This document shows positions 12,725 to 23,645 of a stretch of 64,000 nt of DNA, one piece after another (positions within the stretch are counted from its first letter, which is position 1; the number at the start of each line of letters is the position of its first letter). The DNA comes from Dermacentor variabilis (taxonomy: Eukaryota > Arthropoda > Arachnida > Ixodida > Ixodidae): the NCBI RefSeq assembly GCF_050947875.1, contig NC_134571.1:225070024-225134023 (forward strand). The letters are read 5' to 3'. The notes beneath the pieces are model-generated. The model did not search any database. It was not told the origin of the DNA and worked only from the letters and a program-made list of their open reading frames with translations. A program made the position numbers and the translations under genes.

Positions 12725-12862
12725 TGAGAGAGAGATGCACTTTATTAGAAAAACGGAGAGTTTTGCTGGCGTGTATGCAATCGCTGGTATTCTACTCTGT
12801 ATAGGGATGGGGAATGGGATTAAAAAATTCCTGAGAATGGGAAAAAAGAAGAAAAATAAATA
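12725..12862 (-). mobile_element. Possible LINE 3'-end scrap
   Basis: Begins gagagagagatgcactttatt, which on the minus strand is an aataaag-type end followed by a (TC)n tail. The same layout closes the I-type LINEs at 47872-47894 (plus) and 48436 (minus). The rest is not coding. The assignment rests only on this tail and is weak. Confidence 0.35.
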
Positions 12863-13364
12863 GGAAATGCACAAGTGGACCCCATACTAATATTTACAGG
12901 TGACCAGGTGGGTTAATTTAGGCTTTTGTATATGAAATGTTGAATCTTTAAAGCTTTCCAATTAGACCAATTTCAGACAGGTATTTGAACACTTCACATG
13001 ACTTCATTTGATTACCTTCGGTTTCGTCTGGGGTTTCATTATATTACGTGAAGCAATGCAAGTACTGTACTGTGTTCCAGGGTGCACCGCACAAAGAGAA
13101 CATTCGTGCAGAAGGGTACGCATTTCGGCGGGCTGGGTCATGATTACGAGCAGAAAACAGCGCGAAACGACAGGGACGAGAGAAGGACACAGACCACGTT
13201 GCAGACTAACCACCAAGTGCTTCTATTCTTTAAGTCAGGATTTATATACTCTATGTGAAGGGAAAAAAATGAAACTGAAATGCCGCACGAGCAGGGGCAA
13301 TAAGCTATGATCAATGAGATAGGAAAGCTATCTCCTTCGGCAGAAGTGATATGGAGGGGAGGCA

Positions 13365-13720
13365 ATGAATCCTTCGATAGGGTACTTCGTTTACATGGAA
13401 GATGAGGATTTCTTTTATTCTGTCCGGCGCAATGAACTGTTTTGCTGTTTCAGGAGTTGCATCGACGAGAGTGGGGCCATTGCCTTCCCTAATTCTGCAG
13501 GCATGTCTGTTGACGCTTTTTTATATCTTCTGGAATATTTTCTTAAAGTCATATTCATCAGATTTAATAACGATCTTTATCTGCAAAGACAAGGCATTTG
13601 TATTGGCTCCTATGTTGCTACAGTGCTTTGCAAATCTACTATTAACCGTGCCTTACAACAGCGCTTTATGGGGGGGGGTAGGTTTAGTAGGTTTTAAGAT
13701 ATGTTGACGATTTTTAGTTG
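13365..13720 (+). pseudogene. Penelope-like reverse transcriptase, left part
   Basis: Residues resembling Penelope-like reverse transcriptases appear in order: DEDFFYSV (palm motif A region), NSAGMSVDAFLYLLEYFLK, then LYLQRQGICIGS (motif B region). After a frameshift near 13690 comes RYVDDF (motif C). A one-base loss follows YVDDF. Allowing for it, the frame continues across the Ty3 insertion into ALKQQ at 24539. The GIY-YIG endonuclease normally found at the C-terminus is not visible. Confidence 0.7.
13717..13720. other. Target-site duplication gttg, left copy
   Basis: gttg immediately left of the Ty3 element; the same four bases follow its right LTR at 24535-24538. A 4-bp duplication is usual for Ty3-type integration. 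Confidence 0.75.
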
Positions 13721-13851
13721 TCTAATATGAATGCAGCACAAGAGAGCAGCAGGCAGCGTGTCTCAACCATAGCAGCTCAAGCAATTTCGAGCTCGCGCCT
13801 CCCGGTCGACTGGTGATGTGGCTGCGGCGCCGGGCATTCATCTTCACTACA
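13721..13851 (-). repeat. Ty3 3' LTR (131 bp)
   Basis: Minus-strand LTR from TGTAGTGAAG (13851) to TATTAGA (13721). It is 131 bp, the same length as the right LTR once the inserted LINE is removed, and differs from it at a handful of positions. On the minus strand it is preceded by a purine-rich stretch (tgtggggggcaat) that fits a polypurine tract. Confidence 0.85.
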
Positions 13852-14930
13852 ATTGCCCCCCACAGGAAAAGAAGCCATCCTTGCAAGTCTTCGTGAACAT
13901 AGAATGATGGGGTCGCAATATGGCTTCAGGAATTGTACGTGGACGGTTTCACGACCATGACAACCTTGTTCCGTAGGTGGCGTGACAGGCTCGACAATAT
14001 AGTTCACAGGCGATGTCTACACTACAACAGGGTAGGGTACTTGATATTTGGAGACAAGCTTGGATGAGAGACCAGCAAGAACGGCGGAAACCCAAGCCAC
14101 ACAAGAAAGTCCGGAAGAAAGTGACAATGCGGGTGATCATCGTCAAGTCTAGATTTTCGTTTCCATTGGTCGACGGCTGTAAAAGAACGGGCGAGCTGAC
14201 GGCATTCCTCTGCGCGGCGGGCAGCTTCGAAGAGGACTGTACATTCGGATGAGTCGGGTCTGTACGGCAGAATGGTGTCGAGGGTAGTCGAAGGTTCGTG
14301 GCTATACAAGAGGAACAATGGTGCGAAGTTTGTGCTCGCCTGTGGTGCAGTGTTGTAGGCGAACGTGTTGAATGGCAAAATGAGGTCCCAATCAGTGCGA
14401 TCAGAGGCGACGTATTTGGAGACCATGTCGTCAACGCTGCGGTTAAATCTTTCCGTCAGACCATTAGTTTGAGGATGGTAGGCGGTGGTGGTGCGATGAA
14501 CGATGCGACATTCAGCAAGGAGCGCGTTTACGACTTCAGAGAGGAAGACACGTCCTCTATCACTTAAATGTTCGTGAGGTGCACCGTGACGGAGAATAAA
14601 GTTTTTCAGGAGGTAGGATGCTACATCGCGAGCAGTGGCAGCAGGCAGGGCGGCTGTTTGTGCTTATCGTGTCAAATGGTCGATGGCGACGACTGTCCAG
14701 CGGTTCCAGGAAGCCTTGCTCGGAAGGGGTCCATACAGGTCAATGCCAATGCGATCGAAGGGCCTGGAAGGATACGGGATTGGTTGGAGTGGGCCAGAGA
14801 CATGCTGAGCAGGAACCTTGCGCCCGACCGAATGTTCTTGCACACAAAGGTGTACATGCCACGCCAGTAAAACCGGGAGCGAAGCCGGGTGTAAGTCTTG
14901 AAGACACCCGCATGTGCACACTGCGGGTCA
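13852..14930 (-). pseudogene. Ty3 integrase remnant
   Basis: Catalytic core of an LTR-element integrase in pieces on the minus strand. [18 protein letters not shown] carries the first acidic residue. The second acidic segment and a TNGLTERF-like region around 14430-14560 are in another frame. YVASDRTDWDLILPFNTFAY and the LLYSHEPSTTLDTILPYRPD linker follow. A C-terminal stretch RETVHVQFLKPYCDP lies at 13777-14007. At least three frame changes break the domain, so no integrase could be made. Confidence 0.8.
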
Positions 14931-16500
14931 GTGGGGAAGGCAGAATATATTTCACCACGAAGATGTCGAGGTATGACCAGCAATCGCTTGCCGACGTCAG
15001 AGACGTAATTCCGGTGAAAGAGAAGTCCATCCCGAATTTCGAAATAAGATGCTTGACGGCGTAAAGCTCGAGAAGGTGAAGGAACAGTCGATGGGCTTGA
15101 AAGCAAGCGGATAACAGTATTATTCCAGGCATCCCTGCGTTGCTCCGAAGACATGTCGCAGCCTGGTGGAAACGAAAGTACTTGGTCAACGGCGGAGAGG
15201 CAGGCATTGCTTTCGGTTGACACGGGTGAACGGGAAAGCGCGTCGGCATCGGTGTGGCGGCAGCCCGACCTGTAGACAACGCGCACGCTGAAATCTTGCA
15301 ACCGCAAAGCCCAGCGAGCTAATAGACCTGAGGGGTCCTTCAACGTAGACAGCCAACAAAGGGCATGGTGGTCTGTAATCAAGTCGAAGGGGCGGCCATG
15401 GAGGTAGGGTCGAAATTTACCAAGTGTCCAGATTATGGCCAAACATTCCTATTCCGTAGCGGAATAATTCTTCTCGGCTTTGGTGAGGGTGCGGCTTGTG
15501 TATGCAACGACATCCTCGCCGAATCCAGACTTGCGCTGCGCGAGCACAGCGCCGAGTCCAACACCGCTGGCGTCGGTGTGTACTTCGGTCGCAGCGGTCG
15601 GGTCGAAGTGACGCAGTATAGGTGGCGAGGTCAGTAGATGACGCAACTCTTGGAAGGCATCGTCACAAGCGGACGACCAGGCGCAGTCATTCAAGTCGCT
15701 CCGTAGAAGCTGATTCAAGGGAGCGGTGATGGACGCAAAATTCCGAATGAAGCGGCGAAATAAGAACACAGGCCAAGGAAGCTGCGAAGTTCTCTTACGG
15801 AGGAAGGTTTGGGAAAATCAGCAACTGCACGGAGCTTGGCGGCGTCAGGAAGAATACCGTATTGAGATACTACATGGCCAAGGATGGTCAGCTGACTGGC
15901 GCCAAAGTGGCATTTCTTCAGGTTGAGCTGAAGGCCGGCGGCAGTTAGGCACTGCAACACTTCCTCCAGCCTACAGAGATGGGTGGGAAAATCGGGCGCA
16001 AACATAACCACATCATCTAAGTAGCACAGGCACGTTTTCCACTTGAGGCGACGCGCAAAAATTTCCCATCATACGCTCAAATGTTGCGGGGGAGTTGCAA
16101 AGCCCGAAAGGCATGACTAGAAATTCATATAGGCCATCTGGTGTTACAAAGGCCGTTTTAGGTTGGTTTTCGGGTGCCATGGGGACTTGCCAATAGCCGC
16201 TGCGTAAGTCGATAGAAGATAAGAACTCCGTGCCTTGCAGAGTGTCAGGGGCGTCATCAATTCTCGGAAGAGGGTAAACATTTTTACGAGTTATTTTGTT
16301 AAGACGACGGTAATGAACTCAGAATCGTATCGATCCGTCCTTCTTCTTAACAAGAACGGGAGATGCCCAGGGGCTGTCCGAAGGCTGAATGACGCCGCGC
16401 TTGAGCATGTCGGTTACTTTGTCTTCGATAACACGGCGCTCTGTCACGGATACACGATATGGTCTTTATCGCAGTGGCGCACTGGTACCCGTGTCGATGC
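14930..16500 (-). pseudogene. Ty3 reverse transcriptase and RNase H remnant, with integrase zinc region
   Basis: Reading from high to low coordinates, the palm holds a YLDD-type box at about 16009-16022 followed by FAPDFPTHLCRLEEVL. Then come the thumb ([23 protein letters not shown]) and the connection region ([16 protein letters not shown]). RNase H has [45 protein letters not shown] and HTDADALSR. Part of the integrase zinc region ([20 protein letters not shown]) follows downstream. The C-X2-C part of that finger is degraded. The pieces lie in different frames. Confidence 0.85.
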
Positions 16501-17301
16501 GATGACAAACAGTTGACGTGCGGCCCAAGGAAGCATGCTGGCAGTCGAAAGCCGAACGGAACTTGTCGAAAAGGCGTAGAAGCTGGGCGCGCTGAGAAGC
16601 AGTCAACGTGTCGGCGATGGAGCTATGTAAAACATCGGGCGAAGCTGGCCCGTGCGCGGGGTTACAGGTCACTCCGGCGACCTCATGAGTGGCGATGGGA
16701 CCAATTGGCATGTCAATGACGGCAGCAAGGTCGACACACTGGGCACGGCCAACGCACTCCCCACGAAGTAGAGTGAGAGGACAGGATAATCGGTTGGCGA
16801 CGAGCAATCTGCTGACGCCGGCATGAACGTCCAAAAGAGCGAAAGGCAACGGGGAACATTTGCGACGAGCGAAAATTGCAGACGGCGTAAAAAGTGCGCT
16901 GGCATCAGCAACAATGTTGCATGACACTGGGGTAAGGGCAGATGAGTGCGGTGGAATTGTAACGTCTTCGGCAACAAATACTTTATCGTCAGTTTCACGA
17001 GCGTCAAGGGGTGGGGCATTACACAGCGTTTGAAATTCCACTTCAGCACGAGAACAGTCATGACGGCCTTATTAGCGGAAAGGAAGTCCCAGCCCAAAAT
17101 AACATCGTGGGTACAAGAACACAGCTGCGAAAATTCGACAGTGTAGAGGAGGCCGTTGATCACAACGCGAGCAGTACACGCAGCTGCAGGCGTGATGCGG
17201 TCTGCGCTGGCAGTGCGAAGTGATACGTTTGACAGTGGCGTCGTCACTTTTCTGAGCGGATGGCAAAGTTTGGCACTAATAAGTGAAACATATTTGTGCC
17301 A

Positions 17302-17335
<34 letters not shown>

Positions 17336-17424
17336 TTAATAATAGGTGCAGCGACACCGTCCACATATACGTCAATAAAGTTAGTCGGAGAAAGAGGAGG
17401 CCTTGGTCTGTTCATGGGTGACAC
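16466..17424 (-). pseudogene. Ty3 protease remnant with a microsatellite in the active site
   Basis: The aspartic protease is recognised by FIDVYVDGVAAP at its start, SLISAKLCHPLRKVTTPLS in the middle and HDVILGWDFLSANKAV at its end. The catalytic Asp-Thr/Ser-Gly should lie between the first two blocks. It is absent, and its place is taken by an (ATT)n run read as poly-isoleucine (17302-17344). Downstream, 16466-17041 is the protease to reverse-transcriptase linker. It ends in HRIDTGTSAPLR, a common junction in this class. Confidence 0.8.
17302..17344. repeat. (AAT)n microsatellite in the Ty3 protease
   Basis: About 14 repeats of the trinucleotide AAT, with a short attaat break near the end. 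It sits where the protease catalytic loop should be. Confidence 0.95.
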
Positions 17425-17499
17425 AGTTCTTGCCTCTGGAACTGCGACGATTAGTTTTCCCGTTCCGGCGAAGTAGGACGATGGCGCATCGGCGAAAGC

Positions 17500-18720
17500 G
17501 AGCGGCGTCGAGGCGATGGTGAACGGCGGTTAACAAGAGGGCGGTGGTCCGAGTAGGAAGACATCTGGCCGGGGTTCTGAGACGCGCAAGATTACGGGTA
17601 TGGGGAAAGTATGGTGCGGCGTCGAAGCTACGGCGGTAGAACGTTGCGCTGCGACGACAAAATCGTGCAACGTGGCCAGGTATACGCTACACGCAAAACA
17701 TATTGGCCGGTTGGCAGGGGTGCACCATTGTCCACTGCTGTACCGCGGCTGAGCGAAGTCAGGAGCTGGACGCAGTGGCACGACCGATGGGGATGGCGCA
17801 AAGGTCGAAGGTGGTGGCCGCGTGAGAGCCTTGGCTTAGCTTGGAAGTGCAGTACCTCGGGAAAAGCTACGGAAGTCGGCAAAGGCGGAGTCTCGCGGGC
17901 AGAAGGGAGAGCTGCGCACACTTGCTCGTGGATGATCTGACGAAGGTTTGCCGGCAAAGGCGAAGGTGGTGGCGCGGCTGAGGACAGTAGCGAAAGTTGA
18001 CGAGCGACCTCAGCACGGACGAACTCTTTTATCTGGCCAAGCAGGGAGTCCATCTCAGGAGCCGCGGTCATGCTCGCGAGGGTTTCGTCGGACGCAGGGG
18101 GGGCGCCGCGTGAGAAGGCGCTGTCTGCAGAGCTCGTCGAAAGTTTGGCAAAACTCAATGACCGGAGAGACAGTGCCTGGGTTTTTGGAGAGGAGCATAT
18201 GAAAGGCATCGTCGGAAATGCCCTTCATGATGTGACGTACCTTATCCGCCTCCGCCATCGTCTGGTTGACACGCCGGCAGAGGTCGACGATGTCCTCTAT
18301 GTAGTTGGTGAACGTTTCACCAGTTTGCTGGGATCGGCTTCGTAGGCGTTGTTCAGCGCGAAGTTTGCGCACGCCAGGGCGGCCCAAAACTTCTGCGATG
18401 CCGGTTTTGAAGCTAGCCGACGTGCGGAGATCGGCTTCGTGGTTTTTTAACCACAGCTTGGCGACGCCCGATAAATGGAAGATCGTGTTGCCGAGCTTTA
18501 GGGGATCGTCCCATTTGCTGGTGTTGCTGCTTCCGCGTTCATACGATTCCAGCCAATCTTCAGCGTCTTTCTCATCGGTGCCGCTGATGATATCAGGATC
18601 CCGCTGACGCTGGGCACCGGCACATACGATGGCTGGAGTAACCGGTGGGGATGTCAGGCTGGTGTCGTCAGGCCTGACGGATTGCAGAGTTCGCGTGCGT
18701 ATTTCCAGGTTGGCGAAAAC
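17500..18720 (-). pseudogene. Ty3 gag remnant
   Basis: Gag of the 13721-24534 element. The capsid part has QTGETFTNYIEDIVDLCRRV, MAEADKVRHIMKGISDDAFH and a downstream FDELCRQR, matching capsid cores of tick Ty3 elements. A linker with EFVRAEVARQLSLL and IIHEQVCAALPS follows. A split zinc knuckle lies near 17655-17700, with CFAC in one frame and GHVARFC in the next. Frameshifts at several points make it non-functional. Confidence 0.75.
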
Positions 18721-18724
18721 CGTA

Positions 18725-18736
18725 GCACCTCCACCA
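18725..18736 (-). other. Primer-binding site, Ty3 element
   Basis: Minus strand tggtggaggtgc, three bases inside the 5' LTR. It is identical to the site at 57416-57427 in the other Ty3 element, so both would use the same tRNA primer. Confidence 0.7.
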
Positions 18737-18739
18737 GAT

Positions 18740-18800
18740 TCTAATATGAATACAGCACAACAGAGCAGCAGGCAGTGTGTCTCAACCAGACCAGCTCAAG
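18740..18800 (-). repeat. Ty3 5' LTR, inner piece (61 bp)
   Basis: Inner 61 bp of the 5' LTR, cut at ctcaag by the I-type LINE. The other 70 bp lie at 24465-24534. Together they make 131 bp, exactly the length of the left LTR. Confidence 0.85.
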
Positions 18801-19479
18801 GCTGAGCTCGGAAGGAGAGCAGAGCCGCTCGCGGAGCCCGGGCCGCAGCCAAACGCGGAGCCGGGACGGGAGCGAGTCCAGGGACAGCTCCTTCCCACCG
18901 CTGAGGCCACCAGCTGCAGCCCAAGGGCAGTGGAAGCAGCAGCCGAAACCACCACAACAACAACAAAAGAAGGGCGGAGTTAAGGTAAGCTGGGGGGCAG
19001 GCCCTCCCAATTCACTGTTTCCGCACTCGGATAATAACAATAACGACAACGAACTTAAACAACTAAGGGAAGAAAATAAGGCTCTAAGGCGAGAACTAGA
19101 GCAGAGTAGGAAGAAAACAGAACAACTAGAGGAGAGAATCAGAGAACTAATCAGGAAACTGCGAGAGCAAAGGGGTAGCCTGCCGCGACAGCAGACTCCA
19201 CCTTCAGCTATGGAGCAACAGCCACAGCAGCCGGAAAAGGGAACCTTAGAAATGCAAATGCAATCGTTTATGCAAAAAATGCAAGAGCAAATGAATTTGA
19301 TACAACAAAAAATCGCAATGCAAGATCAAAGTTTTCGCAACTACATAAAAAATCAATATACGCAAAAGATAACAAATGAGGCTAGAGATAGACTCTATCA
19401 CGAAAAAATATTCGGCACCAAAAACCAAAGTATAACAACAACCAACGATAAAGCAACACGGCTAGACACAACACATTAG
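18775..19479 (+). pseudogene. LINE ORF1 (coiled-coil RNA-binding type), start borrowed from the LTR
   Basis: An open frame of 234 codons. Its only upstream ATG (18775) lies in the Ty3 LTR, and LINE sequence starts at 18801. The product has a Ser/Arg-rich N-terminus (SRSRSPGRSQTRSRDGSESR) and a proline and glutamine-rich segment. A long coiled coil (LKQLREENKALRRELEQSRK and onward, roughly residues 90-130) and a second helical glutamine/methionine-rich region follow. I see no zinc knuckle. The stop at 19477 overlaps the beginning of ORF2, which is in another frame. Confidence 0.65.
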
Positions 19480-22244
19480 ATATATGGCAGTGGAACTGCA
19501 GAGGCTACCGCAAAAAGCAAGGCCCGCTGCAGCAATTCATAAATTCACAGTTAAATCCTCCTGACATAATCGCGCTGCAGGAGACAAACACCGTGCCGAC
19601 ACTCAAGGGATACACGTGCCAAGAAAAAGATCGCACGGCCACCTTAATTAGTAAAAAACTAGTCGCCATAGCACACGATGAAATTCCGGACACGCGGATA
19701 GAACACATCGTGACAGAGATAATTCCAAAGAAAAAGGGAAAACAAAAAAGCACTTTTATCTTAAACTTATACAGTCCACCACGAAAAAATGACGGGGATT
19801 TTCAGAAACGTTTCATAGGAGCCAGCAAGCTAGCGAAATCCAACACCCTTCCTATAATGGGCGACTTTAACGCCAGGGGACAGAGCTGGGGATATCAAAA
19901 AGACACTAAGAAGGGAACGCAAGTTAACGACGCAGCAGAAATCACAAGCTGCACCCTCTTAACGGACACAAACCAACCAACGCGCCTAGGCAACAGTGTT
20001 AGCCCCGACACATGCCCAGACCTGACATACGTCAGGGGAGCTAGGCAAGCCACGTGGGAGAACCTGCTGGAGAACCTGGGTAGCGACCATTTCATTATAA
20101 GAAGGCAAGTGTCAGCAGAAAACATCAAGCGCAAGATAGGAACAGCCAAAATAACGGACTGGAACGCTTTTCGCAAAGAATGCAACCACATGGAGGGTGG
20201 GATAACCTCTATAGAGGAATGGTGCAAACAACTTAAGGAAATACAACAACAATACACCCAGGAGGTCGAAAGGTCAGAGCAAACACCGGAGGTGGACTCG
20301 CGACTCCTCAGGTTATGGGAGGCAAGGCGTGGACTAACCAAAAGGTGGAAAAAACAACGACTACATAAGAAGCTAAAGAAGAAGATAGCAGAGGTTACCA
20401 AGGAGGCAGAGGAATACGCAGCGCAACTCACACGACAAAGTTGACAAAAGTTTAGCGACTCGCTGAATAGAACCCTCAGCACCGCAAAGACCTGGCGTAT
20501 CCTCAAGGCTCTAATGGACCCAACCAAGACCAAGTCAGAATGTAACAAGGCCATCCAAAGACTAGTACACCAATTTGAAGGGACAGAAGAAGAGCTACCG
20601 GAAAAAGTCCGTTTAAAGTGCTACGGGCAAGATAGACCCGAAGCGTACACGGAGAGATACCGAGGCGAAGAAAACCCTGACCTGGACAGACCCATCGCCA
20701 AGGAGGAAGTTTTCGCAGCAGTTAAGGCATCGACCCGGAACACAGCAGCAGGCGCGGACAAGATCAGGAACGCACTAATCCGCAACCTAAGTGATGAGGC
20801 GGTCACACAGCTGACGAACTTCCTCAATACACATTGAGAAGCGGGGACAGTGCCAGAGGAATGGAAACATGCGGAAGTAGTTATGATCGCCAAGCCAGGG
20901 AAAAAGCTGCTAGTAGAAAACCTACGGCCGATATCACTCACTTCGTGCCTTGGCAAGTTGTACGAGCGAATCGTGACAAGGAGGCTACAACAATACATGG
21001 AAGATGAAGATCTGTATCCTCACAGTATGTTCGGCTTTCGCACCTAATTATCAACCCAAGTCGTCCTACTACAAATTAAAGAAGGGGTTCTAAGCAACAT
21101 CCCCTACAACGGAGAAAACATAATACTGGCAGTCGATGTCAAAGGGGCGTTCGACAAGATCAGCCACGCCGCCATCCTCAAGGGACTGGACGATCTCAAC
21201 AGCGGAAGAAGAATCCACGGCTACGTGACAGCGTTCCTATCAAACAGAACAGCAACGGTGGGGTTAGGAGACCTGCGGACAGAGAAGTTCCACACGCCTA
21301 ACAAAGGAACCCCGCAGGGATCCGTGATCTCACCTATCCTTTTCAACATTGCAATGATTGGGATAGCCCGGAAGCTGGAAGAGATCGACGGCATACATCA
21401 CGCCATTTATGCCGACGATATCACCGTCTGGACTAACCAAGGCTCGCTCAGCCAAAAAGAAGAACGACTACAAGCCGCAGCAACATGCGTGAAAGAATGT
21501 GTAAGGGAAAGAGGCCTCGCCTGCTCGATGGAGAAATCAGAGCTCCTGAGAGTCAGAAGAGGAAAACGCACGGAAGAACAAATCAGCGTCACCCTACAAG
21601 GACAAAAGATACCAGAAGAAGAAGCCGTCAGGATTCTGGGAATGTGGGTGCAGAGCAATCAACGCTGCACACACACCATAAACCTACTCAAGCAAGCGAC
21701 GGCACACGTGGCACGTATGATCACCCGCGTCTCGCAAAAAAGAAGCGGCATGAAGAAGGAAGATACAGTCAAGTTGGTTAAGAGCCTCATAATCAGCCGG
21801 ATTACGTACGCCCTCCCATATTACAACACAAACAAAGGCCAACGGGATCGGGCCGACGCTATCATAAGGCAAGCATTCAAAACAGCGCTTCACCTGCCGG
21901 CCAACACCTCGACGGAGAAGCTCCTGGCCCTCGGACTCCACAACACGTTCGAGGAGCTCAGAGAAGCACAATTAGGGTCGCAGCTACTCAGACTCCAGCA
22001 GACTACCATGGGCAGAAAGCTCCTAAAAAAACTGGCGCACAAAGAAATTGAAAGGCAAGAACAAAGAACGGCAAACCTACCCGATGAGCATCGCAGCACC
22101 ATCAAGGTAGGGTCCCTACCAAAAAACAAGGACCCGAATTTACACACAGCCGGGCGGATAGCTAGGGCAAAATATGTAGAAAAATACCTAGCAACAAAAG
22201 CGAACACGAAACAAAGAGTTGTCGCGGCAGTAATAGGCTCGGAC
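19470..22244 (+). pseudogene. LINE ORF2: endonuclease and reverse transcriptase
   Basis: One reading frame runs through the whole region, broken only by stops at 20442, 20835 and 21045. Endonuclease: WQWNCRGYRKK, LQETNT with the catalytic Glu, MGDFNARGQSWG, and GSDHFII with the Asp-His pair. Reverse transcriptase: NLRPISLTSCLGKLYERIV, AVDVKGAFDKISH, NKGTPQGSVISPILFN and AIYADDITVW with intact YADD. Two stops replace Trp when compared with the LINE at 48436-54276 (TGG to TGA). The frame is cut by the THAP-bearing insertion and resumes in RNase H. Confidence 0.85.
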
Positions 22245-23645
22245 TATTGGCCTCGAGCTCCACCACTGGAAATGCTGGCGCCACCGTCGGCGTGACGTGC
22301 TAGGAGGGATCACGTGGACATAGCGGCCGCGTCGGCTGCTTTGGGAGCGCCGAAGCGAGCTGAAAACGAGTTTAAATTCCCTCGTACGCTGCGGTCCTCA
22401 TTTAGTGGCGAAATTTTCCCGCTTCGAGTGTCTCCTTTACAACGCTTGAAAGCACTACAATAGGTAGCGGCTGCCTTTGAAGGCGCGCAACATGGTAGGC
22501 TACTGCTCGGTGCCGCAGGGCCGGACGCACGTAACGGAGGCCGGTGTCAGCCTTATTCACACGTAACCGCAGGAGAAGAAGCTGCGTGAAGCTTGGCTCG
22601 CGAAACAAAACCAGCAAACAGTCATCGGCTACAACTCGGGTATGCAGCAAGCACAGACGTGAGGAAGATTTCTGCTGCGGCGCCCGGTCTGCGATGTTCT
22701 GAAAACACGCAGTGAGACGCTCGTACGAGTCCACTGCCCGACTAATTTCATGACGGTTTGGTCTATGAACTTGTCGATACTATAGATACTGGCAAGTTCA
22801 GTGGAGTGGAAAGGCAGCAGTGAGAAGCACATTAAAAAAAAAGCATGGCACATGGTCATGTTTGTGTTATGAATTAATGCACTGGATTACAAAAAAGGAG
22901 CAGCGGGAAATTGCACGCTGAGAACCCCGATAAACATACAGTGCGACGCAACTCGAGAAATAATATTGAAAGGCCAAAGAATTTAGAAGAAAAAAAAGAT
23001 TGAATCGTCGCGACGGCACATCACAGTCCCCGTAGGCGTCGAAGTCTCTACAATGAAATTATTTTTGAACAGCTCTGATAGCGCCCACGCAACAATGGTT
23101 GCTTGTACACTGTCAAATGCTCATATTCTGCGGCCTAAAGCTCATGGCACGGTGCGAAAACGCGCGCGCAGAGAAAGCGAAACAGTGCGCGGACAAGCAT
23201 GCAGACGCGCAGTCAGTCGCTGCGAATCTGCGTGATCGTGCATTGAGGCTTCGTTCTATTACGCTCCATTTAGTTACACAAATACTATAAGAACATATTT
23301 CACATAGTTTGCTCTCAGCGTTTACCTACCTTTCACGCAAGAAGCCGGTTCGGGAGACTCCATCGCGGCGACCGCGCGCAGTGGCGTTCACTGTACGTAT
23401 TCGGTAAAGAGATAGCGTCTGTAAACGATTGTGCGCTTTCAGTTTGCCCAAGATTATTATTTAGACAGTAAAAAACTTCTCTCGTTTCGAAAGTACTTAC
23501 AGAAACGTCCGGGAGAGCTCGCGCGTGGTGTTTTCAGTGAGCGCTGACAGCAAAACTTATGAGGAGCGCGCCGCGCGATCCCTCATACTACGCCAGCGAG
23601 GTGCTTCCGATAGGTGGCGACTCCGTAACTCCTCGCCGCCAATAG
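22245..23645. mobile_element. P-like non-autonomous DNA element with THAP remnant
   Basis: 1,401 bp of unrelated, GC-richer DNA splits the LINE just before its RNase H. The ends read ctattggc (22245-22252) and gccaatag (23638-23645), an 8-bp inverted repeat. Looser inverted similarity extends further inward (ctaggagggatcacgtgg on the left, and the complement of a tatgagggatcgcgcgg block on the right). It contains a decayed THAP finger, the DNA-binding domain of P-element-type transposases. I could not find a clear 8-bp target duplication, so the exact edges are provisional. Confidence 0.6.
22492..22690 (+). pseudogene. THAP zinc-finger remnant
   Basis: Starts MVGYCSVPQG, where the THAP pattern expects a second Cys in place of the Gly. 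It continues HVTEAGVSLIHT, an in-frame stop, then PQEKKLREAWL, the conserved middle of THAP domains. After a frameshift comes TTRVCSKH with the C-X2-H ligands, then a short REEDFCCGARSAMF tail. No transposase catalytic domain follows. It is probably the first exon of a P-like transposase kept in a deleted element. Confidence 0.7.

Larger units (their letters stand above)
13130..13720 (+). mobile_element. Penelope-like element, part left of the Ty3 insertion
   Basis: The region opens with gcgaaacgacagggacgaga, a sequence I associate with Penelope-like elements in ticks. It then holds reverse transcriptase coding sequence up to the YVDDF box at the very end. The element is cut at 13720 by the Ty3 element and resumes at 24539. 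The 5' part is missing or unrecognised. Confidence 0.7.

Noticed and set aside
16669..17424. Membrane protein with a poly-isoleucine segment
   Set aside because: The isoleucine run is a translated AAT/ATT microsatellite inside a Ty3 protease remnant.
22245..23645. 8-bp target duplication for the P-like element
   Set aside because: ggctcgga on the left and ggaaatcg on the right match at only a few positions, so I do not claim a duplication.
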